From positions 20,729,915 through 20,793,914 of the forward strand of contig CAIIXF020000001.1 of NCBI GenBank assembly GCA_903813345.2: 64,000 nucleotides of DNA. The letters run 5' to 3'. The first letter of the stretch is position 1. Every line of letters begins with the position of its first letter. This DNA comes from Owenia fusiformis. Its lineage: Eukaryota > Annelida > Polychaeta > Sabellida > Oweniidae. This document shows, piece after piece, positions 12,195 to 26,696 of this stretch. A program made the position numbers and the translations under genes. Under the pieces are notes generated by a model, which worked only from the letters and a program-made list of their open reading frames with translations, ran no database searches and had not been told where the DNA came from.

Positions 12195-15100
12195 TGTAAG
12201 CACCTATTGAGAAAACCTACTTAGAAATTGATAGATTTTTTTCTATAGCCCAGAAATACTTCACAATTATTACAAGTGAAAAAATCTGGATTTTCACTCT
12301 GGACACAAAGGAAGTTTATATTATAGTGTTCATGCACGTAGTTTATAAATTACATACGTTACAGCACAATCTATTATAGCACTTGAGACTTTTCTTTTTG
12401 TTATAGCTCTTTACGAGTTGATGTTTGGCAAATTACAGACAGATTTTCCTTTTCACATTTATGAGTTGCTGACCCAATGATTGGAATTATAGGTGGTTCA
12501 TTCTTCATTTGTCCAGTGGTGTGTATTCATGTGGATAAGATAATGGCGTGATATATGGTCATGAGTGTTTATTATAGCATATCAACATTTATGTCTCTCT
12601 TGACAGTCTTCAAACAGGCAACATGAGCATTTTCAGACATTTTATATTTCATTATTTTTAGTTGGCTTGAATACAAATTGACTGTCACAGATATCATTGA
12701 TAATTTCGATATAGCATGACAGAGGTAGATGGCAAATTATTTTTTCTAATTTCTCATCATGTATCAATAATAGAAGGCCTTCTAGATCAGCAATCTCAAC
12801 ATTGTTAATGTACAATAGAAGCACTTCTACCCCTCCCCTCATTTGGCCTAGAATGACCCCCCAGATTATCATAGCGTGTGCAGGGATGTGGTCGTGTGTC
12901 AACTCTGACCCTATTGTCTCTGACAAGGGACAGGTGGCTCAGAAGTAGACCTACTGTCCAGTTTCTAATTTCTTCCGCCTGCTTATCTTTGAAATATTAA
13001 TTGATTCTGTTAAATAGTCGTAAATCACAGGTATGGTATCTGGACACCCTGACCCGTATGCCCTCCCAAGTACCTCTAATTCGTCTTGTCACACTATGTT
13101 CATTTGGCTTTTTAATATTTAAGGGGACATAACAAAATATTATTTCTTAAAATTAATATTATACAGTAATCATTAGAAATAAGAAATGGTCAAATTGATG
13201 AATTAGATGAAATACTTCAAAATATAACAACTATTAAAATCAATATAAACAATTTAAAAGCTATTCATGAATTATAGAATATATGTGCTCATCACAATAT
13301 AATGACTGATATGACTCAAAAAATATTTAACAGACTGATCTACCATTCTCCAAATACAAAGATTTTGAAAGAAGTTCTATAGCATATGTATATGTTTTAC
13401 CATATTTTATAAATGACATTTCAGTTTTAGGTCTAAAAACATAATATATTGACTCTAATCTGTCTAAAGGTTCTTGCTATCATTTGTTGTTACTGTCTAC
13501 AATGAGAAAAACAAAGGGTAACATTGGAAGCACAAAACAATGCAAACCCCTATAAATCATCTCAAGATCAATATTAAACCAATATGAAACAATACTCTAC
13601 TGAATAATCAATTGATTACAATGTTCTACGTTTATAATTGTCAGTTGGAGAGACCCTAGCTTCCAATGTTACATGTCGGAGCATTAAGTGATTGAAAACA
13701 GATCAAGTATGATTCAAGTATAGATTATAGGAGAAAGACTAATTGAATAAAGTGAGAGGGCCCAAGCGGAAAATCAATGGATAAACATGGTTATCGGCCA
13801 AAACCCACATTTCCTCTACTTAGCAACTTTGGACTCTGTTACATTATAACAGGATATGTCCAGGAACTCATAGATCTTCTTAGATCACTCCCCCATAATG
13901 TTTGGTGTTGTGTCTTCCTGTATTTTTGACTTGCTTTCATGTAATGGAATACTACATTCTTTATATATATGTTATCATAATTATTGAAGCCATGAGTATG
14001 ATGCGGTTGACATATTAATTAGGAATATTTTTTTATTATAACATTGTAATAATATGATAAAAAATTCCCTTTTATGGTCTGATTGAAAGTCTATAAAAAC
14101 ATAATAACAGCTAAATATGAAATCAAAATTGATAATATTACACCATGTTTTTTTCTTAAAAGATCTCAACATTTAAATTTAGCAGGGGAGGAGTCAATAC
14201 ATTTAATGTACATTTTTAATGAAGATGGTCATTCAAATTAGAGTAGGTGTACTTTAAATGTAAACATCAAAAGATTGGAATTGAATTCTGTAATAAACAA
14301 AATTATGATGTTCTTGGATTGGAGAATTATTTATTTCAGGGATTTCAGATGATTTAGACCCCTGGCATGTTTATTACTTATATCTCTGACAAATTTTCAT
14401 AATTTATAACCTGAAAGTTGGAAAGTTACCATGGCCATACTTGAGAACTTATATTGTTGTTGATTTGCCTAGTGCCTCCACTTATAAGATATATACTCAT
14501 ATCATATTGCTAGAGTGCTGAAACATTTCTACTTATTATGACCAGTTATCTTAATTGTGTGGCAATAAAGCAAAACAGCCCATTCTGGGGTGAGATATGG
14601 GCTGTGGGATCTAAATTCCTATGGGTCACCTTTTTCAAATGTCTGGCTGTTCACAAGTTTTAGATGTCTAGAAAATGAAAACTTTCATGCAGAATTAGTC
14701 ACTTATTCCTATGGGAGCAAATGTGGAGAAACTGAATGAGGGTCCATAATTTTATAACATTAAAGGTAGTTTTACAATTCATGTGGGGTCTTAGATTCTT
14801 TACCTTGCAAGCATATTCATTTGAAATGTTTTACTACAATGACCTTGAATGTTGAGTGTCCGACCTTCGAATTTAAAACAAAATAAAGACTATAAATGTC
14901 TACTTTTTACATAAGTCAAGTCACTTCAAACACACTGTGAACATTTAGAGGCATTCGGCCCTCTGGGCTTTCATCAGACAGTTACTTTTTTAAAAAGGAT
15001 CCATTATATCTTTTACATGTATGTACATCTAGCTCTTCTTAATAATATCATGACATGATAAAAAATGGAGAGTATAACAGTCTTAACAACTGCATGTAAT

Positions 15101-15863
15101 TATATTGCATTTATACAATACCACTACATGTATATTATTTATCTGAATATATTACTGTATATATAATTAGATGAAATTTTGCCTAAATTTTCATTTGCCT
15201 GATAAAGCAGAAATCATGAATGTCACTACAACAGATATAAGAAGATATTAACATTGTCTTTAGGCATACATTAGCCTACATGTACATGTAGTTAGATACC
15301 TTTGTAATCTTACTTAACAAAGGGCACTTCAGGCATTTTTTCGAAATACATAATAGAGTAGACTGAAATATTGTAAAATCATGAGAATTAGAGTTGGTCA
15401 GCATTAAGGTAAATCTTTAAATTGTGTAGTTTTGATTCAAATCAAGAGAAAAATGATAGGAAATTAGTCATGCTTCACAACTGTGTAGTGTGTACCCCCC
15501 CCACATACTATGTACTTCACCTTGACCAACACAACACACTGGTGAAGCAATAGCAATTTGTTCTTAAGCAATACTAATGGGAATTGAACATAACAAAAGC
15601 TACATGACATGACAGAAGACACATGTAATGGTATATTTTTAACTGACATCTGTTGATTGTTACATACATGATCAGGTTAATCCTGTCACAATTACATATG
15701 TTTATCTAATTGATCAACAACAGCTTTCATTTGCAACTTATATTGATTAAGATGATGAGGTCAACAAACTGGAAACTTTAAAAGCATCTTCTACCATGAT
15801 ACCCCCCCCCCTGAGTTTATCACTACCCTCTGAGAAAACTGATCAGTCATTTCGCACTTTAGC
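12195..15863. other. Non-coding stretch with one small inverted repeat
   Basis: The only structure I note is a perfect 14-bp inverted pair, GTAACATTGGAAGC at 13518-13531 and its complement at 13659-13672, enclosing about 127 bp. It may be a small decayed MITE. The - strand open frame at 12642-12926 has ordinary protein-like composition but no recognisable domain. Confidence 0.4.
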
Positions 15864-16085
15864 TTTCCTGTGATAGATTGCTCATTTTGTATTTAAAGCC
15901 TTCCTGTTAAAGATCGATCATTTTGTATTAAAAGGCCTTCCTGTTAAAGATTGGTCATTTTGTATTTAAAACCTTCCTGTGAAAGATCGATCATTTTGTA
16001 TTTAAAGCCTTGCTGTTAAAGATCGGTCATTTTGCCGCGATTTAAAGCCTCCCTGTTAAAGATTGGTCATTTTGTATTAAAAGCC
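15864..16085. repeat. Minisatellite, six units of 36-40 bp
   Basis: The unit is TTCCTGTTAAAGATCGATCA followed by TTTTGTATTTAAAGCC. Units begin near 15864, 15901, 15938, 15974, 16010 and 16050 and differ by a few substitutions. The fifth carries a small CCGCG insertion. Confidence 0.85.
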
Positions 16086-19000
16086 TTCAACCAATCAAAG
16101 AGCCAATACCAATAAACAAACATACATACAGAGTAGACAAACAATATGATAATAATAGAATCATTGCACCAGATCTTGTCAATCAAAACAACACTTGAAA
16201 TGAAGGGCACCATAACTCTTACATAAGTATAAATGTATTTCACATCACTGTAACTTCAAAGGCATCAAAGGAAGAACACTACAAGATTTCAGTTCTACTG
16301 ACAGTTCCTCTTATACTCATCACTCTGAGGTTAAATTGCCTCCCCAAATTTTTCCAGTAACTTGATGGAATGATGGCCCAGTGAAGGTATAATCTTACAA
16401 AAAAACATATCGGAATGTTCCCATTGTGCATATGGCACTGTCCATAATTTGATTATACAGAGATAAACCTCTTTACTCTACAGACATTGAATTAATAGAA
16501 TTCCCAGATATTGTTATTTGATTAGAATGTATTTACACTGAGGGTATTGTGAAAGATGGAATATTAAATATAGCCTTTGGGTATGAAACACTTTGAGCAA
16601 ATGGTCTTTAATCGGCATTTTAGCGGAGGTTCAAAGTGACATTGTCGAATTTTGAGGTCTTTGGGTCAAACTTGGGACATTTAATAACAAAATTATTTTT
16701 GAATAAGTTGAAATAATATTTTATGATATTATGATGTAACTTTTAGTGAAAGACTTCAATATCTTTAAATATATAAACTGGCCTCATTTTGAACCATTTA
16801 ACCTAGGAATCACACCGAGTACTCATATATAGATAAACGTCTAATTATTAATTACACACTGACTGGAATAAGTAATAAAAATCACATCTCATTCATGTAT
16901 TAGAAACCCTTTACAAGACACTGACTTTATCTATACTCTTTCATTGAAAGTAATTCTGGAATTCAGAAAATCACAAAATTACACTCCATTCCATACCCTT
17001 CATTTCTTCATTTCAGTCAAAAAGTAGAAGATCTCAATAGAATGATTTGTAATGGTCAGAGGTAGTAAGGCTAGATGAAGATGATACAGGGTAAATATGA
17101 AGATGAGGTTCATCATAATCAGATATTTGACAGTCTGAAGGGTCACATTTCACACGTATAAGGTCAGACTTTAGCTGTACTTTAATATGTATTTTACACC
17201 TATAGGGTTATAAGGTGAGCCACCTGTGACGTCAATTATACAAGTACTTGTACATGTTGAAATGTTGTGATGATTGTACTCTGGGGTCAGATGCTGTGGG
17301 CAAGCAATCTTTGCTTTCTTATTACCTACTCCTGAAATGGTTTTCTTTCTACTTTTGGGATTTATTGATCTCGAAATATTTGTTAGAATTAGTTATAAAC
17401 CACTCGGACCTCACTCAGCCTGCTATTGCTCAGTCATGGCACTTTCCATATATGTTTTTAATAAGTAAATGATATTAGTATGGATCTACAGTTCTCGCTG
17501 ATTACAAGGTTGGTCACCAAATTGTCAAAAGAACTACATAGTCTGACAGTCTGAGTTAAATGAGAACAAACTGTGTATTACCCTGATCTCCATTTATTAG
17601 CCACAATATTCTCTTACTACCATGAATGATTTTGTAGTTTAAGGAGATCTTCATAGTCTCAAGTATCAAGTGCCTCAAAAGGAGGTTTACAGTTATCGAG
17701 AATGAATAACTGTAAACCTACTTTTTGACCACTCTATATTCAGTAATATTTTATTTATTATTTAAAGGCCAGATCACGAAATGATTTAAAATTCAAAGAG
17801 TAAAGACATGTTAAATTCTTGCGAAGGGTAACCATGCATGTTAGGACTAGAAGGAGGAGATTTATCAATGATGTCCAGTTAGTTTGACCAGCTGCTACAC
17901 TCCAGCCATGTAGTTGTTCATGTTGTATGATACACACTAACATACCTATCAAACCCCACGCATTCATACCTGTACACACAATTCACATTCCACCATTAGT
18001 GTGTGTTCTTTCACCAGCTTTTGTCAGTTTTGAGGACATTCACTTTGTAAATTGAAAATGAATAATTTTGGTTGATTTTTTGAATACAGATGTGCAAATG
18101 AGCATTCCATAAATAAGGGTCGAGTGTTGAGTATTCTAGAATTCCCATATCAATACATACATATAATATTTCAATTGATGTTTTGGTTGGAAGTACATTT
18201 CTTTACTTTTGTATTGTCTGTCGCATACAGGTGACTTATGATATCAATAAAAATACAACATGCAAGGCTTAGGCAGTCAGGGTCACAAACTAACCAGCAG
18301 ATCTAATCCTGGATTGTTGTTTCAGTTGAAAAAGAACCCTAAGGGAGTTATCTTTTAAATTAAAACCAGAATGGAAACAATTAGCACTATTATGAGGGTG
18401 ATTGGTTCAGTGGCCTTAATCCTGCATTATCTCTCTCCCCCCTTCCACCCCATGCAACTACTATACTATTAACTCTTCCAACAACAGAATGAATGGGAGA
18501 GATGGGGGCTTGTTGTGAGACTAACATGACCTCATAGTAAAATGCAGTACAATCTTTATCATTGGCTTCATCAAAATATTATGACTGGATATGGAACCAT
18601 AATTCAAGTGAAATCATTGATCTCTGATCCTTGTACATTGAAATAAAGAGATATTTATTGTTGATATAAGTTGGTTAGGTTAGGTTGTCTTTATGAAAAG
18701 GCAGTCATATAAATCTTCATAACATTGTAGATGGTTTGGCCACAAGTAAATCAGGAGCTTGGGTGCCTAGCAAAGACATTTATGTAATGTTGTAATCTTG
18801 TTATCTACTTCAGTTGTATTTTATGTTCTCATTTAGCCTATACCTTTATTGTGACGATGTCAGTTAGCAATATATAGAGTTAGTAATACTGCAACGATAT
18901 TAGGTTTGATGGGTTTTCCCAATCTTGAGAGGTCGAAAAATATCAGAATTTCCTCAAAAATGGCTAAAAGAAACATATTTATGGGTTAGGATCTACCATT

Positions 19001-22000
19001 TCTTTTCTTACACATTTCAAGTAGATTTCAAGCATATCAGAATTTTTGTCAAATGTCATGATTTAAGCGAAAGGAATGCTTTAGCTGCCATCTATTCAAG
19101 TTATCTACAGTCATATAAATTAATCATGATGAAAAGGTTAAATCAGAAATACATAACTTTCTTTTTTAAGTGGCATAAAATCAGATAACTGAAGATACAT
19201 CATCACTAACTTTGAAAGTAATTGAAGAGAATCTATTAAAATCTATTAAGATTGTCACCGGTGATACTTAAAGTATGTTTCTGGTAATTTATGATATCAA
19301 AAACACCTTAAAATATCTTTGCACATCTTGAAGTGATTTGAGATTTTCTTATCTATAGGTTTGTACTTAGTAGATTTCTGTATTTTTATGACACTTTTAA
19401 GTATATCTTATATTGTCTGACTTTTATTTGTGAATAGGCTCTTATCAGTTAATAAGATATATTGTAAAAGTATTTGAACTTGAGTTACCTACTTGAGATT
19501 TTACTTGTCTTTGTGAAAGTGGAGAAATCCAACAAATATGATAAATATAAAAGGTATAAATATAAATAAATAGGACAAGCAAGATTTCATCATTTAACTG
19601 ACGTATTATTCCTTGTGAATGATCAATCGTGGTTTGATAAATAGCTTGCTTCAAATAGATGTATTTAAAATTGCTTTGTAACCATAACCATATTATGTGC
19701 CAGAATATATGCTACCCTCTTAATTTAATGGATTGAAAAAGTCCACCAATTTTCAGATGTATTTTGGATAATCCCCAGGGAAATTTCAGTTTGTGCAGTG
19801 CACTTCCCGAATTAAACTTCCTGGACTCACTATTTCCAAAAATTTGAAATTGAGCAAAGCTGCCAAATTAAGTAGCATCAAAGGATATGAGAAGGGCACA
19901 ATATTGAATTATTCTGGTGGTCTGAATAAATGTCTCTCTTTCTTAAAGATGGCGTTGCATTACTATTGTCCTATTTGAGAGAAAATGATTTCCATATAGT
20001 TACCCAACTGAAACAAAGATGGCTTAAGACTCAGATCTTGCTTTTTACCAACATGGTAATGGATCGATATATCTTCGTAATGATGTAATTTGTAGAGGAT
20101 CTAAAACAAATTGGGGAAGATATTTATCTCTGCATAAATGTCAGTTAGGATACATTACTTGTCACAAACTTGGAAAAATATTTTCCGATTTTTTTATCTG
20201 GACAACTCAGGCGACTTTCATGGCAATTTTATGTCTTTTTTTAACTTTTTCTCTCTTTTTATTACATGTTATGATGATAATTTACATACTTTTTCTCACT
20301 TTGGTTTCATCCAAATAAATGAGAACTTCCTAACTTTGAATTCCAAGATGGATAATTCATGTTATTGCAAATTAAGTGATGTGATATCTTTGACAGTTAG
20401 AATAACAAACTTCAAGACAATATAAGCATAAAGTGATTTATAGGGAAAAAACAATTATAGTATTCATAAGTCATATTACTAGCTAAAGCAGCTTTTTAAC
20501 ATTTCATACTGCTTCGAATCTTAACTCAGTTATTTATTGAAATGACTTGAACGAAGGACCTGACATTTTCAGAAGCATGTCTCATTGTCTTACGTTTGTT
20601 CATTGCTTGTTGAGATGACTAATATCTTGTTTTATTCTAAATTGTCAGACATTCCTCAAGTAATGGGGGTAATAATAGGTGATTAAACGCCTCATTAACT
20701 AACATATTGTAGATGTTATTACTTCTGTCTGTATAGGGAAGATATCAATATTTCAAAAATGATTTAAGTGTTATGTTTCAACAGTTTAATGAGCCTGATG
20801 TTAGATGGAATTAGTAATAATATCGTTTTTCACATTTGGATTCATTTAGCTGTGAAATTAGGTTTTACGCTGGAAAAAGGAAGATCTAGATCTGACTATA
20901 TTCTTTATATGATGAAAAAGAATATAAATGGTGAAATAACATAATAGGTTCCTCGGGGAAGGAAGTTTTGATTGTGAAAATGCTGTGCTATGCTGCAATA
21001 AGGATAGAATTAGTGATTACTGTAGAATAGGGCAGCATGTAATTAAAGAGTCTGTGGTTCAGGTCCCACGAAAGGAGGTTTAACCCTTTGATTAGCTTAA
21101 TCTTACATGATTTATTTCTGTTTCTATTCGCATTATATGATTTAATTAGATGGATGATCAGGGTTCACCGGAATTTCAGAAAACAGAAAAAATGAAAGTA
21201 AACAACAAACAAGCATAATTACTAGGACTTTTAAAAACAAGTGATTTGGGTAAAAACAAGAGGAACATTGTCTGGTGCTAAAGAAACCCCCCCCCCTCAC
21301 CCATGATGCTCTCTCTGATATTCTTTGATAGTAAAAGACATACACCACACACTGAGCTCTAATTGCCCTTCCCCATGAATACCAAAGGTACATTTGATAC
21401 AAACAAAATCCAGATTTTTCCATATATGGTCCCTATACTGGCTTTAGGCAAGATATATACTTTACATGAAACTCTATAGTTCAACCATCATCAGATAGCG
21501 TCCCTGTATGTCACTTTAATGATGTATGTGACAGAAGAGATATGAAACTGAAAGAAAAGTCATTAAACTGTGATTATAGTTTTATTATATCTTGAAGGGG
21601 TGTTATAACTGTTGTTTTCTGGTATTCTGATATGGGCTAGACTTTCACTCTCAGATTCCCCAGGGTTGGATTTAGAATTGGAAATGTCATGTATCATGTT
21701 TTGTTATCTTGGACTGAACCAGTTCATTTTTTTGAGTGTAGTGGTGCATAAGGTTGATCTTATCTTTTCTATCAATTCTATGTGTATAACCACCCAATAT
21801 ACACAAATAGATAATGATACCAGATTTGATGCAAGACTATCAAATGAATGAATAGACTAGATGTAAGTAGAAATAATCTTGATTACATCATTAAATATTC
21901 AAAATTCAGTCAAAGGGATATCATATTTGAAATATTCATGTAAAATGACTTTCTAGAAATGTGTGGTTTCAAAAATTGGGCATTAACTTGAAAATTTAAT

Positions 22001-24660
22001 TTTCTTTGAAAATGTGACTTTTAGGTAGGAGAGATTCCCCATAGAGCCCATGTTATAAAATCACAAAAAGTGAAATGTCTTTTTTCAGTATGGCAGATGA
22101 TATTTTCATTTGTATAGCTATATCAGATAAACAAGGGTAATATGAAAATTGTTCTCATAGAACTGCTGAATATTCAATTCTAATATATCTGCCATGTTAT
22201 CTGACCTGAATTAGCCACCTGGTGGTGAAACTGATAACTACATACTGGCATCTGGGTTATTGGTACAAACAAACAGAAATATAGAGGCAAACCAGTATGC
22301 TCATAAAGAGCGCAATGCTCATCTTGGATTATCAAATTATACAACTCAAGGTTTTTAATCAATCTGGAAAGTGGAAAGCAATGCTTTACCAGCTAAGACA
22401 ACACAGCAATAAAAGTAAATGACAGAGCGTGAAGAAATATTCATCATGCAATGCGAAGTAGAAAGAGAAAAGCAAAAGCAATTGCTCCTCCAAGTTACCA
22501 ATTTTTGGGCCGATGTTGATTGATAGGACCATGACATGCGAGAAAATTATATCAGAACTTTCAATAGAAGCTGATTGTGAAGGGATGCAGTCTGTCTATA
22601 GCTGGCATTTTCTTTCTATATCAAAATCAGTCTTAGTTCAGAAATCTAATTCTGGTTTTATTGAGAGTGTCATGTCCTGAGAAAATGTTAAATTGTATTC
22701 TATGGTGAGTTTATGCTCCAAGTGGAATTGCGATCTGAGATAACATTCTGAATCCGTCCTCTAAATACAGCAATGTTTCTAAATGGCCTGTGAGTTGAGT
22801 CTATCTGAATCTATACAATGGGTGACAAATGGAAAACACTAATGAACATTTTGGCCCTGTGAATCGTCATTAAAGTGGCATTAAATGAGGCAGGGTATCA
22901 CTCTAAGGAGAGATATATAAGGAAGATACATACATCAACTGAGGCAGGGATAATTACAGGAAAAGAACTACAGAGCAGATGAGCTGATTTAGCCCTTATG
23001 ATGCGATTGTGGATTTGATGCAAAATGAATTATTAGATTTCAATAACTTGATTACAATAAAAATGATAAAGATAACTTTATTGTGATTATTGACAAAGAG
23101 GGCCTTACAATTTAAGAATTTCCAATGGGACCTTTTATTATCTTACAATAAGGACTCTACACCAAGGACCCTACAGGAGGACCTTACAGTATGGACCTTA
23201 CATCAAGAAAGTTGTAAAGACCTTATAACAGGATTTTGCATTAGGGGCCCAATAATAAAGATCCTACATCAAGGTCCCTACAATTGGAAGTCCTGTTTAA
23301 GGAAATCCTAGGGAATTGACACAATCAAACAGTGATTGCAAACCATGTAGGAGACCATTCAACTTTAAATAACCTGGGAACAACAATTGAAATTCAGTGG
23401 AGAACAAAATGATAATTAGATGTGGGAGGTTAAAGTAGTATTAACACTTGGTGAAACAACAGAATACTTGTTCTTAATACATCCTGGAGGAGATACCCAT
23501 AGATGTAGAAATGTGTGAACAGAATATTGATAGGTCTCCCAATGCGATTTGCAAATAAGTTTTATTCTCAATATATAGATGAAACTCGTCAACTTCCATT
23601 GCATGATATCCGTTCATATCACCTTAATAGGACTATAAAAGGATCTCATATATGCAACAAGTATGGCCAACAAATAGAATCAGCAAGCCACGCATTATAA
23701 GTACACACAGGATACATGAACGATCTTAAATCAGCACAAAACGTGTTGTTCTATGACAGGATAATTTCCCTTTTAGAGATACTTCTGAACTATCCTGTCC
23801 ATACAAGTTATTTCATTAAACGTTAACAGAAACCTGAATGCTTCGTGTATTGAAGGCCGGCCACGGAACTGATTTTTATGGTCATTGAAACTTACACGCA
23901 ATGTCGGTTTGTTTCAGTAACGTAGTAATTTATTGTTAACAAGAATTATAGGCTTCATAAGCTTGATGCGTCTTTGAAGATCCGCATTTTGATGGATTAT
24001 ATATAGAAAATAGTCAACTAAATAGCCTTAAGATTGAATTGACAGATTGAAAACCACTTCAACTGAGGACTTAGAATTAGAGCATCGCTGCAACATGGTT
24101 TAATCTGCTGTCTTACAACTATTGGATAAACCAACATTTTGAAGGTTATGTTTGAACGATGAAATCCTCAATAATTAGATTTAGGAAATGATTTATCATG
24201 GGATTGCATGAAATATGATGCGATTGTATGTCACCGTACTCTGTGGAGCTAATTATCATTTATGATATAGATTGATGTACGGAAAAATAAAAAATCAATT
24301 GGAAGAAGAATCCAGTGGTGTTTCTGAAAAGGGATATTAAGATGTTTATGGACCTAATTGGTTTGCAATAACTCAATAAGATGATCTAATTATGTATAAA
24401 TGATATAACTGATGCGCAAATCTTAAGAAATCAAATGAAGGAGAATATAATGGCGTCTAGATATTTGTAAGTCAAATAATAGGTTTGAAAAAATCTACAA
24501 AACAATTCTGGGCAATATTCTTAATGTGATTTTTATGTATCATATCTCAAGATGAACAATGCCAGAATAAGCAAATATGTTTCTCAAACAAAATATAGCC
24601 TTTTAGCATCGATAATTGACCATACTGATTCACTGCACACTTACTGACAGAATCAACCCC
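16086..24660. other. Long non-coding stretch upstream of the agrin-like gene
   Basis: About 8.5 kb of AT-rich sequence without a recognisable exon. It probably contains distal regulatory sequence or unseen 5' untranslated exons of the gene to the right, but nothing in the sequence identifies them. Confidence 0.4.
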
Positions 24661-24680
24661 CAAAGCAAATTTATCTAATA

Positions 24681-24694
24681 CTATAAATGCAAAT
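24681..24694 (+). promoter_or_regulatory. Candidate core promoter: TATA-like box overlapping an octamer
   Basis: CTATAAATGC at 24681-24690 overlaps the exact octamer ATGCAAAT (24687-24694), the classical POU-factor site, about 90 bp before the start codon. A second TATA-like CCTATAAACGG lies near 24740. The position fits a promoter for the first coding exon, but start-site data are lacking and such motifs are common in AT-rich DNA. Confidence 0.3.
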
Positions 24695-24780
24695 GGCACC
24701 CTGGGTACTTCCAACAAATAGAAACTTGTGCATGGGATACCTATAAACGGGAATAACAGTGGTATTAATCAACGATTAAA

Positions 24781-24973
24781 ATGCAGGATTATATTCAGCG
24801 GCTCAAGAGGAAGATGAGAAAGTGGTGTAAGGTCAATCTACTAGCGATCGTGTGCTGTCTTTTTGCCTTGTTCTGGTGTGGCCTGGCATGTGTCATGGTC
24901 ATATGCTACCTTCAGTTTTTACCTGTCCAGAAAGTACAGAATGTTCATGTTGACCTCATCTCTACTCACACAG
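24781..24973 (+). CDS. AGRN: Agrin-like, first coding exon: cytoplasmic tail and type II membrane anchor
   Basis: The exon encodes 64 residues plus one base of the next codon. The start ATG is preceded by an in-frame stop at 24766-24768, which supports it as the initiator. Residues 7-17 are strongly basic (RLKRKMRKWCK), and residues about 18-44 form one hydrophobic span containing cysteines 25, 26, 33, 37 and 42. The basic side is N-terminal, so the positive-inside rule predicts N-in, C-out, a type II anchor. That is the arrangement of the transmembrane (SN) form of vertebrate agrin, which also has a very short cytoplasmic tail. Cys16 beside the membrane could be palmitoylated (inference). 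The exon ends CACACAG/gtaagg in phase 1 and fits the exon at 30895. Linkage to the follistatin exons downstream rests on strand, phase and family architecture, not on a transcript. Confidence 0.75.
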
Positions 24974-24979
24974 GTAAGG

Positions 24980-25216
24980 AATATACAGGGTGATTATGGT
25001 AGAAATGTACAGGGTGGTTTACAAGTTATGTTAGAAATACAGGGTGATCAACATGATGGTCGATATGTACAGGGTGATCAACAAATTATTGAAAAAATAT
25101 TGAGGGTGGCAAAAAAAATTTGGTAAAAATATAAAAGATGATCAGCAAGTTATGGTAGAAATATACAGGGTGATCAACAAGTTACAGTAATAAATATACA
25201 GGGTGATCAATCATTT
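24980..25216. repeat. Minisatellite at the start of intron 1
   Basis: Diverged units of about 35-38 bp with the core ATACAGGGTGATCAACAAGTTA followed by GGTAGAAAT begin six bases after the splice donor. About six copies are visible, the last near 25195-25216. Confidence 0.75.
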
Positions 25217-25357
25217 ATTTAATACTTATTTTGGTATAATTGACACAAGAATCACTCTATATTATACATTTTATAACTTAGTTCTGGAGAGGAAAATGTC
25301 TTGCTTAATGTTTTGGTTATGACATATTCAGTAAAGAACTGCCTGTTTTAAGGTACC

Positions 25358-25572
25358 AGGCTGTAGCCAGGGGGGTTCGCAGGGTACGGGCGAACCCCCC
25401 CCCCCCCCCCATCCCCGGTCAAAAATTCTTTCAAATTCATGCAGTTTTTCACCTTTTTGAGCACTTCTCAAGTGATTTTAGCCATATTTTGGCCAAAATT
25501 GTCAAATGTGAACCCTCCCTGGAAATTTTTGAAAACTGAAACCCCCTTTGGCAAATCCTGGCTATGGGCCTG
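25358..25572. mobile_element. MITE of the CCCGTAGCCAGG family, copy in intron 1
   Basis: The left end AGGCTGTAGCCAGG and right end CCTGGCTATGGGCCTG are inverted repeats. GGTACC flanks both sides (25352-25357 and 25573-25578), a 6-bp target duplication. A long poly-C run lies at about 25396-25410, and the interior closely matches the copy at 1877-2080. Confidence 0.85.
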
Positions 25573-25578
25573 GGTACC

Positions 25579-26556
25579 CATGATGAAAATGATAAAAGTA
25601 CTAAATAATATTTATATTTTTGTCTATCATAAGATTGGTGATTCAGTCAAATATACAACATTAATTTCATAATTCAGCAAAAATCCCTCATATTTATATT
25701 TTATTATGTTTCCCATGTGCTATTATTCAGGATGATCATTTATTGAAAACAGAAGGTTAGCATGGATTATCAATGATAATTATAGATCAAGTAGATTATA
25801 ATGAATCAATATGTGATTATCATTAGCTATGTTTATGTCATGGATGTCATGTTCCTATCATTTATGGTAGAGTCATAATTACCTCATTTCATTCTATTCA
25901 TAAGAGTTATACTTTGACTAAAGATTTTTTATTCTTCATGTCATCCTTGATCCAAGGGTATTTCAATTCTTTCCAAAGCTGAGATAGAAGCAAAGTTGAT
26001 CTAAAAGAATGTCTTCATGTACCGTAATCGCTGTATTAAGGGCCCACCCATAATGAGCACCCACCTCGCTTCACAGAGTTCCAAGAAATATCTAGGAATG
26101 ACCATGTATTAACGAATATATCAGAAAAATAGTTCATTATTGATGAAGGAAATGTTCATGTTTCAGAGAAAAATTCCCATTCGTGAAATTCCCATGGAAT
26201 GGGTTACAATGGGAATTTCAATTTCAAAAAACAATTCATTTTATAGTTACATTTAGACAGAGACATTCATGTATGCCTTTAAAGCAATCAGGCAATCTTC
26301 AATTTGAAAAAAGCACCGACCATTTCAAAAAGTCAAATAGAAAACTCTGATGTATAATTTTTCAGTAAATGATTGTTGATTTCATAAATGTGCTACTAAA
26401 TTCCATCATGATACTGTAATACGACATACATTGTAATATAAAACTAGAGAAAATAGGAGAATCGTTGCCTTACAAAATAAAGTACAGTAAAGAATGCAAA
26501 AGTTGGGTACTTTCTTCAGTAGAACACTATTATAAACATCCTGTTATCCCTAAACT
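25579..26556. other. Intron 1, no feature seen
   Basis: AT-rich intronic sequence. A fragment near 26030-26075 (GGGCCCACCC and GCACCCACC) may be a short decayed repeat, but no ends can be drawn. Confidence 0.4.
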
Positions 26557-26696
26557 CACTGGCGGATTTTGGGCCAAGAAAGGCCTTAAGGCCCCAAAAA
26601 ATTTGGGCCCACTTTTGGGTTTTAGGGGCCCAAAACCTTTTTTCTCTGACCTGAAATTTGGCCCCCCCCCTTGTTGGTTCCCAGATCCGCCCCTGT
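26557..26696. mobile_element. Short MITE-like element with GGCGGAT ends
   Basis: The left end CACTGGCGGATTTTGGG and right end CCCAGATCCGCCCCTG are imperfect inverted repeats. The interior is a GC-rich block of GGGCCC and AAGGCC words with a poly-C run, unlike the surrounding intron. A target duplication (AAACT/TAACT) is only suggestive. Confidence 0.55.

Noticed and set aside
12642-12947. Protein-like open frame on the - strand (94 codons), with + strand frames also open in the same region
   Set aside because: Several frames are open at once, so the openness is a local property of the sequence. No domain is recognised and no paired splice sites are convincing.
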